The position numbers were made by a program, and so were the translations under genes. From Bacteroidales bacterium (GTDB taxonomy: Bacteria; Bacteroidota; Bacteroidia; Bacteroidales; Azobacteroidaceae): a stretch of DNA of 10,618 bases. Shown here piece by piece: positions 1-5,981 of this stretch. Each line of letters begins with the position of its first letter. Position 1 is the first letter of the stretch. The DNA lies in contig JAJBTS010000200.1 of NCBI GenBank assembly GCA_020860885.1, positions 1 through 10,618 of the forward strand. The letters are read 5' to 3'. A model generated the notes under the pieces. It was not told the DNA's origin and did no database searches. It was given only the letters and a program-made list of their open reading frames with translations.

Positions 1-1
1 T

Positions 2-118
2 ATTCAATGGTTTAAGAAGTCCCCTTTAGGGGATTTAGGGGCAGAAAGTTCTTTTTGGACAACCTCTAGTGGGCAAGACAATAAAAGTTTGGTTCTTTTA
101 GATGATCGCATTTTATGA
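2..118 (+). CDS. Possible 3' end of an upstream gene (partial, unrecognised)
   Basis: The second forward frame is open from the left edge to a TGA at 116-118 and would encode 38 residues ending in LVLLDDRIL. The other two forward frames hit stops at once (TAA at 13-15, TAG at 27-29). I recognise no family. The frame runs through the G-tract repeat at 20-41, read there as SPLGDLG. That repeat looks like intergenic DNA, so the open frame may be chance: 38 codons without a stop is not rare. Confidence 0.2.
   Translation: MQWFKKSPLGDLGAESSFWTTSSGQDNKSLVLLDDRIL
20..41. repeat. Short G-tract direct repeat and small hairpin
   Basis: TTTAGGGG occurs twice, at 25-32 and 34-41, with one base between. 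The run CCCC at 21-24 can pair with GGGG at 29-32 (a 5-bp stem counting T20-A33, with a TTTA loop) or with the second GGGG at 38-41, so two alternative hairpins are possible. It is more G/C-rich than its surroundings. It resembles short C/G-tract elements that I recall as scattered between genes in Bacteroidetes genomes; that is memory, not a search. Confidence 0.4.
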
Positions 119-166
119 TGCTGTTCAAAAAAGAAATTAAACAATTTCCCTCTTTATGATTTGGAG

Positions 167-183
167 CAAACAAATAAAGTTTG
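167..183 (+). terminator. Weak stem-loop followed by T-rich DNA
   Basis: CAAAC at 167-171 and GTTTG at 179-183 are perfect complements around a 7-base loop, and ATTTT follows. The stem has only 5 pairs. It could end a transcript arriving from the left, but a chance match in A/T-rich DNA is about as likely. Confidence 0.2.
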
Positions 184-210
184 ATTTTAAATATTTCTAA
201 GATTATTCAA

Positions 211-218
211 TAACTTTG
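211..218 (+). promoter_or_regulatory. Bacteroidetes -7 promoter element for the glycosyltransferase gene
   Basis: TAACTTTG is an exact match to the Bacteroidetes sigma-ABfr -7 consensus TAnnTTTG and lies 20 bases before the ATG at 239, giving a leader of roughly 14 bases. The -33 partner is poor: the nearest TTTG, at 180-183, is 27 bases away instead of the usual 19-21. Confidence 0.5.
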
Positions 219-238
219 AAACAATAAATTTTACATCC

Positions 239-1594
239 ATGAAAGTATCTGTTGCACACATTCGGAACGGGGAATACAACCTTACGAAATCGGAAGAACT
301 AAAAAAAGTTGTGACTCAGCTCACCGCCGATTACGTTTTTATCTATCTGAGCCCTACATCCATCGAATGGGGAAAATATGCAGAAGAGAGAATGTTGCAG
401 GTTATTATGGATACGGGCGCCGGAATGGTTTACTCCGATTATTATAAAATGAAAGACGGTTACCGGAAAGCTTGTCCGGTTCTCGATTATCAGGAAGGAA
501 GTTTACGGGAAGATTTTGATTTCGGTCCGGTAGTGTTGTATAAAACTTCCGTATTAAAACGCGCTGTTTCACGCATTAAAATAGAATATATCTATGCATC
601 CTTGTATGCTTTACGCCTGAAGGTATCGCAGATTGCAAAAATCATTCACATCAACGAATATCTTTATACCGAACCGGAGCAGGATTCCAGTCTTCCGAAC
701 GAAAAAAAATCCGAATCCGGCAATATACGAAAAAGAGAGATAGAGATGGAGACAGCCTGTACGGCTCACCTGAAAGATATTTCTGCCAGGCTTGATTCTG
801 TTTACGAATCTGTAAATTTTCACGATACCTCTTTTCCTGTGGAAGCTTCCGTTATTGTTTCTGTAAAAAACGGGGAAAAGAACATTGAAGAAGCTCTTCG
901 ATCCGTATGGATGCAGGAAACTGATTTTTCTTACAATATAATTGTAGTAGACAATCATTCAACCGACTCTACAGCCAGTATAATTAAAAAATGGTCTATG
1001 GAAGATGAAAGATTGATTTACATACTACCGGATAGGAAAGACCTGAAAACCGGAGGTTGCCGGAACGAAGCTATTATGAGTCCGCATTGCGGGAAGTTTG
1101 CCATACAGCTAAACAGCGATTGTGTGTATACAGACAGTCAGGTACTTTCTAAAATCGTAAAAAGTTTTTACAAACAAAAAACACCTATGATAATAGGGAT
1201 CGACCGGATGGATGATTTCCATTCGGAAAACCTATCTCCAAAGCGGAGTAATATTGTAAAATGGACTCTTGAAAACGGCAGGAATAATATACTACGGATG
1301 AACGAACCGGGAACTCCGTATGCTTTTTTCACTCCCATATTGCGCAGCATTAAGTTTCCCGATACCGATGATGGAGAAAATTATGCTGTCGCATTGGCTA
1401 TTGCCCGAAACTATCAGATAGGCCGTATTTATGAACCTTTGCATCTGAGACAACGGTGTGAAAATTCCTATACTGAACCCGGCTTATGCAAATTAAATAT
1501 CTGCAACCATTACAAAGACAGCCTCCGGAGCCAGGAGCTTCTGGCCCGGAAAAGAATAATAGTAAAGCCGGAGCCCGATATGTGGGAAGATTGA
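239..1594 (+). CDS. Two-part family 2 glycosyltransferase-like protein, probably catalytically impaired
   Basis: A soluble 451-residue protein with no signal peptide or membrane segment. Residues 202-400 form a recognisable GT-A (GT2) domain: first strand EASVIVSVKNGE (202-213), nucleotide-site VVDNHSTDST (236-245), GGCRNEA (272-278) and a C-terminal part with GRNN and YQIGRIYE. Residues 1-145 look like a shortened second GT2 unit (GMVYSDYY 62-69, DFDFGPVVLY 92-101) without a visible sugar-nucleotide core. Family members of this double-domain type normally carry a DSDD-like metal site and an acidic GED catalytic motif. Here these read NSDC (292-295) and GENY (379-382), so sugar transfer may be lost. 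It stands alone: no other glycan gene is in the window, and a convergent gene follows. The start at 239 fits the first strand MKVSVAHI and the -7 element upstream. Family assignment is good; substrate is unknown and activity doubtful. Confidence 0.8.
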   Translation: MKVSVAHIRNGEYNLTKSEELKKVVTQLTADYVFIYLSPTSIEWGKYAEERMLQVIMDTGAGMVYSDYYKMKDGYRKACPVLDYQEGSLREDFDFGPVVLYKTSVLKRAVSRIKIEYIYASLYALRLKVSQIAKIIHINEYLYTEPEQDSSLPNEKKSESGNIRKREIEMETACTAHLKDISARLDSVYESVNFHDTSFPVEASVIVSVKNGEKNIEEALRSVWMQETDFSYNIIVVDNHSTDSTASIIKKWSMEDERLIYILPDRKDLKTGGCRNEAIMSPHCGKFAIQLNSDCVYTDSQVLSKIVKSFYKQKTPMIIGIDRMDDFHSENLSPKRSNIVKWTLENGRNNILRMNEPGTPYAFFTPILRSIKFPDTDDGENYAVALAIARNYQIGRIYEPLHLRQRCENSYTEPGLCKLNICNHYKDSLRSQELLARKRIIVKPEPDMWED

Positions 1595-1606
1595 TATAAA
1601 ACGAAA

Positions 1607-1644
1607 CCAGGAAAAGAAAATTTGAAACAAATTCTTTTTCCTGG
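1607..1644. terminator. Shared terminator between convergent genes
   Basis: A long imperfect inverted repeat: the left arm 1607-1624 starts CCAGGAAAA, the loop is AAA (1625-1627), and the right arm 1628-1644 ends TTTTTCCTGG. The arms pair over about 16 positions with a small bulge. It lies 13 bases past the glycosyltransferase stop and 27 bases past the stop of the opposing phosphatase gene. On the minus strand the stem is followed by TTTCGTTTTAT, a fair T-run. On the plus strand the following tract is weaker, so termination should be best for the minus-strand operon. Confidence 0.75.
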
Positions 1645-1670
1645 CTTCCAACTTAACAATTCCAGTCTAA

Positions 1671-2732
1671 TCAATACAAATACATCGCCTGAAATCTCTC
1701 AATATCTACACCTAATACATTTCTTAAAAAGTTTTCCACAGAACCATGATCTCTCTTCATCTGATCGAGACCGGCCTGTAGAAATTCCGGCTTAACCTCC
1801 AGTAAAGATTTTAATGCAGGATATTGGTTTTTAATATCCCTGTATTTATCTTCCAGGTATTTATTGGACGAAAGATAATCTTCCATAATTACTGATTCAT
1901 CGACATTCAGCGCGGAAAGCACCAAAGCGGCAGCCATACCCGTACGGTCTTTGCCAGCCGTACAATGAAACATCAACGGAACATTACTGTCATTCATCAG
2001 TAAAGCGAAAAAGTCTTTGTAGCGGTTGTAATAAGCCGAGTCCGTCACAAACAAAACATTCATCTGCTTCATCATCTCGTCGAGGTCAGCTGATTGAAGA
2101 GTACCGATACTATCCATATTCATCGTCATATCACCCGGTGTAATAGAATAAGCATAATCGTGCCTTACGCTGGCAGGCAATACATCGGGATTTGCTTCTA
2201 TTTCCTGTCCCGAACGAAAATCCACGACTGAAACAATAGGAATACTTGCCAGGTAGGTTAAATCTTCCGGAGTGAGATTGTGCATGTCATCCGACCGGAA
2301 TATCTTTCCCCATTTTGTATATTTACCATCTTTATTACGGATACCGCCTAAATCCCGGAAATTAAATCCTCCGGCCATAGGCAACTGGCGTTCAGCCAGA
2401 AAAGCAGTACCATCTTCCGTCTCCAGAAAATAATAAGTTCTCCGGTTACCCGGTACAGCTAATTTATAAGTACCGGAACCCGTTTCATTTAACAAAGGAG
2501 TTACAAAGTCTATCGAATCCACAGAACTACCGCTGAATAAAAACCATCTGCCTTTCGTATCGATATTCAGATTAGCAACCTTGGTATTTTTATCCATCAC
2601 GATCTCTGCTCTATGTGTGATATCGTCTCCCTGAAAAGGTTCGCGGGTAGTATCTTTGTTTTTATTACAAGATACCAACAGAACGGACAAACACATCAGT
2701 CCGTAAAAAAACTTCTTCATACATTCATTCAT
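1671..2732 (-). CDS. Exported lipoprotein with tyrosine/dual-specificity phosphatase domain (PF13350-like)
   Basis: Predicted to remove phosphate from tyrosine (perhaps also serine/threonine or lipid) substrates outside the cytoplasm. From the longest start (353 aa), residues 5-22 are a lipoprotein signal, MKKFF, a hydrophobic stretch and lipobox LVSC with Cys22. The real start is therefore probably the ATG at 2720, giving 349 aa. Residues about 40-115 are a beta-rich N-terminal region. The phosphatase domain follows with NFRDLGG (124-130), VVDFRS (169-174) and the P-loop HCTAGKDRTG (256-265), a CX5R site with Cys257 and Arg263. The HCxxGKDRTG form is typical of the mycobacterial PtpB/Listeria LipA-type family. 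All key residues are present. The gene lies 28-40 bases after the acyl-CoA synthetase on the same strand with no convincing promoter between, so the two are probably co-transcribed. The lipobox is followed by NKNKDT, with no clear surface-export signal, so periplasmic anchoring is likelier. Its natural substrate is unknown. Confidence 0.88.
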   Translation of the reverse strand: MNECMKKFFYGLMCLSVLLVSCNKNKDTTREPFQGDDITHRAEIVMDKNTKVANLNIDTKGRWFLFSGSSVDSIDFVTPLLNETGSGTYKLAVPGNRRTYYFLETEDGTAFLAERQLPMAGGFNFRDLGGIRNKDGKYTKWGKIFRSDDMHNLTPEDLTYLASIPIVSVVDFRSGQEIEANPDVLPASVRHDYAYSITPGDMTMNMDSIGTLQSADLDEMMKQMNVLFVTDSAYYNRYKDFFALLMNDSNVPLMFHCTAGKDRTGMAAALVLSALNVDESVIMEDYLSSNKYLEDKYRDIKNQYPALKSLLEVKPEFLQAGLDQMKRDHGSVENFLRNVLGVDIERFQAMYLY

Positions 2733-2760
2733 TTATATATTCAACCTATACTAAAACAAA

Positions 2761-4659
2761 TTATAAAGACTGAATGTTCTTATCATTCAGAATATTCTTT
2801 CCTTCCGGTGTATATAAGTACTTCAAACGATCGGCATATTTCTCTTCAATTTTGCCTCTTACCATTTTAAGGGATGAGTTCAGCAACTGGTTTTGCTCGG
2901 TAAAGGCTTCCGGAAGTACGGCAATAGCAGCGGGCAGCCAACGTTCGGGATATTCCCCGGCCGACACCCCATTGGATTTATAGCGGTTAATGACTTCCTG
3001 CAGTTTCAGCAAAGCCATTTCTTTTGCTTCCCTGTTTTCCCATCCGATACCCGGCTTAATACGTTCCACGTATTTTTTTAGCTGTTCTCTGTCGGGGACC
3101 ACCAAAGCTACGGTATAAGGATCCTGATTATTGTGCAGCATCATCTGATCGATGTATTTGGTTTTATCAACGATCCCTTCTTCGATGCCTTCCGGACTGT
3201 ATTTTTCTCCGTCGCTACTGATCAGTAAACTTTTGAAACGTCCCAGCACATATAAGAATCCATCTTTATCCATATACCCCATATCACCGGTATGCAACCA
3301 TCCGTCTTTTATCGTCTCTGCTGTTGCTGCCGGATTTTTCCAATAACCCAGCATCACATTTTCTCCTTGAATTACAATTTCACCTTTCTGCCCCAAAGGC
3401 AATTCCTTTCCATCCTGATCGCAGATCTTCAGCTTCAGGTTTTTCACTACTGCTCCCGATGATCCCAATTTGTGCTTCGTCATACTATTGGAAGAAATAA
3501 CCGGAGTAGCTTCACTTAATCCGTATCCCTGAAACATAGGTATTCCCACCGCATAGAAAAAACGTTGCAATTCAATATCCAGCAAAGCTCCTCCACCGAT
3601 AAAGAACTTTAATTTTCCTCCCAAACCTTCCCTTACTTTAGAGAAGAGGACCTTATCGTATATTTTAAGGAGCAACTTATTATGCAGCTGGGTGATTCCA
3701 CCTTTATTGTATCCTTCTTTGTTATAAGCATACGCTACTTTCAGCGCATGGTTGAAAAGCCTTTCGGCCTTCGGGCCTTTTTTTCGTATCGTATTCTCAA
3801 TATTTTTCCGGAAATTCTTGGCAAGGGCCGGCACACTCATTAAGACCGTCGGCTTAAACTCATTAATATTGAGAGGTATATTTTTAAGGCTTTCCATAGG
3901 GGATCGCCCCACCTGCACAGTTGCTACATTGGCTCCATATGCCATAAAAGAATAAAACCCGGCAACGTGACCGAAACAATGGTCGAGAGGAATGATAATC
4001 AGGTTACTATCTTCAGGCGTGATCGTGATCAGAGACATAGCCTGCTCTACATTCGCTGTATAATTACGATGAGAAAGCATGATGCCTTTAGGATCCGCCG
4101 TGGTTCCGGAAGTATAACTGATATTAGCCATATCATCCCCTTTGATAGCTTTACTTCTTTTCACAACTTCGTCCGGATGGGTTTTCAGGAATTCATCGCC
4201 CTGTTTCAGGACGTTCTCATAAGGGATTTCTTTTCCATCGTAAGCATCCAGAGGATCAAAAACAATGATTTTATCCACCAAAGGACAATCTTTAATAATA
4301 GCACGAATTTTTTTCAACTGAGTTCCGGAAACCATAATGTATTTGGATTCCGAATGGTTGATCCTGAAAATCAAATCATTCCGTTCTTCCAGCTTAATAG
4401 ACAGCGGCACATTTACGGCTCCCGTATGAAGAATACCCAATTCTCCGATGATCCAGTCATTACGGCCTTCGGAAAGCAAAGCGATCTTATCGCCGGGGAG
4501 CACTCCGAGCTGAATCAATCCAGCTGCCAGACGAAAAACCTCTTTCCTGGTCCGGGCATACGTTAACGGCTCAAAAAAATCCGTTTTCTTTTCCCAAAGA
4601 AAAGTATTATTCGCAAATCTATCTACACTTTCTTCAAATAAATCTATTATAGTTTTCAT
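2761..4659 (-). CDS. Long-chain fatty acid-CoA ligase (AMP-forming acyl-CoA synthetase)
   Basis: Activates a fatty acid with ATP to an acyl-adenylate and transfers it to CoA, feeding lipid synthesis or remodelling. The 632-residue protein is cytosolic or loosely membrane-bound, with no signal peptide. It carries the full adenylate-forming set: phosphate loop SYTSGTTADPKG (181-192), GGGALL (355-360), adenine/acyl motif QGYGLSEATP (377-386), ribose-binding HTGD with Asp459, hinge LGRFK with Arg474, and Lys598 in LLNSSLKMVRGK as the likely adenylation lysine. Length and motif style fit the long (600+ aa) ACSL-like group, not the roughly 560-aa E. coli FadD type. It is the first gene of a minus-strand pair with the phosphatase lipoprotein and diverges from the efflux operon across 215 bp. 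The start is preceded by an A/T-rich leader without a Shine-Dalgarno, as usual here. Chain-length preference cannot be read from sequence; ligation to a carrier protein instead of CoA is a less likely alternative. Confidence 0.9.
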   Translation of the reverse strand: MKTIIDLFEESVDRFANNTFLWEKKTDFFEPLTYARTRKEVFRLAAGLIQLGVLPGDKIALLSEGRNDWIIGELGILHTGAVNVPLSIKLEERNDLIFRINHSESKYIMVSGTQLKKIRAIIKDCPLVDKIIVFDPLDAYDGKEIPYENVLKQGDEFLKTHPDEVVKRSKAIKGDDMANISYTSGTTADPKGIMLSHRNYTANVEQAMSLITITPEDSNLIIIPLDHCFGHVAGFYSFMAYGANVATVQVGRSPMESLKNIPLNINEFKPTVLMSVPALAKNFRKNIENTIRKKGPKAERLFNHALKVAYAYNKEGYNKGGITQLHNKLLLKIYDKVLFSKVREGLGGKLKFFIGGGALLDIELQRFFYAVGIPMFQGYGLSEATPVISSNSMTKHKLGSSGAVVKNLKLKICDQDGKELPLGQKGEIVIQGENVMLGYWKNPAATAETIKDGWLHTGDMGYMDKDGFLYVLGRFKSLLISSDGEKYSPEGIEEGIVDKTKYIDQMMLHNNQDPYTVALVVPDREQLKKYVERIKPGIGWENREAKEMALLKLQEVINRYKSNGVSAGEYPERWLPAAIAVLPEAFTEQNQLLNSSLKMVRGKIEEKYADRLKYLYTPEGKNILNDKNIQSL

Positions 4660-4691
4660 GTGTATTACAGGTATTTATATTTATAGGATAA

Positions 4692-4699
4692 CAAATGTA
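4692..4699 (-). promoter_or_regulatory. -7 element for the acyl-CoA synthetase operon
   Basis: Read on the minus strand this is TACATTTG, an exact TAnnTTTG match, 32 bases before the start codon at 4659 and giving a leader of about 25 bases. The -33 position, about 19 bases further upstream, reads ATGG, a weak match to TTTG. Confidence 0.5.
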
Positions 4700-4833
4700 G
4701 GAAGATTTTATAAGAAAACCATACATTCTTTAAAATCAGACACCAGTAAGTCTTAATATTTTTTTACTTGTAACCGGCTTTTTATTTTAAACTTATTAAC
4801 TCTTCTGTAGTCTAACATTCATTCAATTTAAAG

Positions 4834-4841
4834 TACTTTTG
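4834..4841 (+). promoter_or_regulatory. -7 element for the efflux operon
   Basis: TACTTTTG is an exact TAnnTTTG match, 33 bases before the adaptor ATG at 4875, predicting a start of transcription near 4848 and a leader of about 25 bases. No good TTTG is seen 19-21 bases upstream. A promoter with a poor -33 box might depend on an activator, which is inference. Confidence 0.55.
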
Positions 4842-4874
4842 CGTACATTTCATTATCCACTTAGTTAATTCACC

Positions 4875-5957
4875 ATGAACAAAATGACAAAGATAGTTCT
4901 TTTCGTACTCATTGCCCTGATCATTCTGGGTATGGCCCTATATCCGACTATCTCCGATAAATTAAAGAAAGAAGAAGTACAGGAGTCGGCCGTTCCCGCT
5001 CCAAGCTCCGGAAGAGCGCCTCTGAATGTTTCCGTAAAAATTATCAAGCCGGAAAAATTAATCGATAAACAAATTTACACAGGAACTTTCTTCCCGGACG
5101 AAGAAGTTAATCTAACATTTGAAACTTCCGGAAAAATTACTAACATCTTTTTCCAGGAAGGTAGTTTTGTAAAAAAAGGAACCTTACTGGCAAAAGTAAA
5201 CGACCGTCCTCTGCAAGCCGAACTTCAAAAGCTGGAAGCACAAATCCCTTTAGCAGAAGACCGGGTATATCGTCAAAACGCTTTGCTCGAAAAAGATGCT
5301 GTCAGCAAGGAAGCCTACGAGCAGGTAACCACTGATCTGGAAATATTACACGCAGATATTGAACTGGCAAAAGCAAGGATTGCCCAAACCGAGCTACGGG
5401 CTCCCTTCGACGGAATGATCGGATTGAGACAAGTCAGCGAAGGAGATTACGCTTCGGCAACCACTATTATCGCTACCTTAACGAAGATCAGCCCTTTGAA
5501 AATAGAATTTTCTGTCAGTGAGAAGCACGCCAACAATGTAAAACCGGGTACGCCTATCACTTTTTCAACGACCGATTCCGAAGATTTAAATACTTACTAC
5601 GCTAAAGTCTACGCCGTAGAATCCCGTATTGATCTGAACACACGGACAAAGAAAGTAAGAGCTCTTTATCCGAATACCCACGGCAAGCTTAATCCGGGAG
5701 GTACTGCTTCCATTGAAGTGAACATGAATGAAATAGATGATGCTATTACTATTCCCAACGAAGCTATCATCGCTGAAATGGGGAGGGATATCGTTTACCT
5801 CTATTCGGATGGAAAAGCGAAACAAGTGGAAGTGTCCAAAGGCATGCGGACGGAAGCCGACATCCAGATATTATCGGGTATCCAGGAAGGAGATACCGTT
5901 ATTACTACGGGCGTTATGCAATTAAGAGATGGTATTCCGGTAAGCATTATAAACTGA
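4875..5957 (+). CDS. RND efflux periplasmic adaptor (membrane fusion protein)
   Basis: Bridges the inner-membrane pump and the outer-membrane channel. Of 360 residues, 6-23 are one hydrophobic segment (IVLFVLIALIILGMALY) without a lipobox cysteine, so the protein is anchored by a transmembrane helix and not a lipid. Domains in order: first half of the lipoyl domain (about 75-110, with FETSGKITNIFFQEGSFVKKG), alpha-hairpin (about 112-171), second lipoyl half (ELRAPFDGMIG, 173-183), beta-barrel (about 205-275) and membrane-proximal domain (about 285-360, with AITIPNEAI). The hairpin tip carries Arg133, Leu137 and Ser144, the RxxxLxxxxxxS pattern that AcrA-type adaptors use to contact TolC. The hairpin is short, about 60 residues in all. 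It is the first gene of the operon, 24 bases before the pump gene. A second ATG three codons in is possible; there is no Shine-Dalgarno to decide. Confidence 0.92.
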   Translation: MNKMTKIVLFVLIALIILGMALYPTISDKLKKEEVQESAVPAPSSGRAPLNVSVKIIKPEKLIDKQIYTGTFFPDEEVNLTFETSGKITNIFFQEGSFVKKGTLLAKVNDRPLQAELQKLEAQIPLAEDRVYRQNALLEKDAVSKEAYEQVTTDLEILHADIELAKARIAQTELRAPFDGMIGLRQVSEGDYASATTIIATLTKISPLKIEFSVSEKHANNVKPGTPITFSTTDSEDLNTYYAKVYAVESRIDLNTRTKKVRALYPNTHGKLNPGGTASIEVNMNEIDDAITIPNEAIIAEMGRDIVYLYSDGKAKQVEVSKGMRTEADIQILSGIQEGDTVITTGVMQLRDGIPVSIIN

Positions 5958-5981
5958 TCGTCTTAAGCACACATTGAAGTA

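Noticed and set aside
49..135. Imperfect inverted repeat TTCTTTTTGGAC (49-60) with GTTCAAAAAAGAA (123-135), considered as ends of a tiny mobile element
   Set aside because: Only about 10 of 12 positions match, mostly in A/T runs, and no flanking target duplication is seen.
611..958. A 115-codon minus-strand open frame inside the glycosyltransferase gene
   Set aside because: It is antisense to a recognisable GT2 protein, has no family features, and shows no promoter or leader of its own.
2733..2760. Possible promoter between the synthetase and phosphatase genes (TATAGGTTG on the minus strand)
   Set aside because: It does not match TAnnTTTG and has no well-placed -33 box; a shared transcript is simpler.
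2613..2870. Plus-strand frame spanning the gap between the two minus-strand genes
   Set aside because: It overlaps the lipoprotein signal region and the end of the synthetase on the opposite strand, and has no recognisable content.
3967..4566. A 199-codon plus-strand open frame opposite the acyl-CoA synthetase gene
   Set aside because: It lies wholly antisense to a gene with complete family motifs, and its residues match no family or domain pattern; it is a shadow frame.
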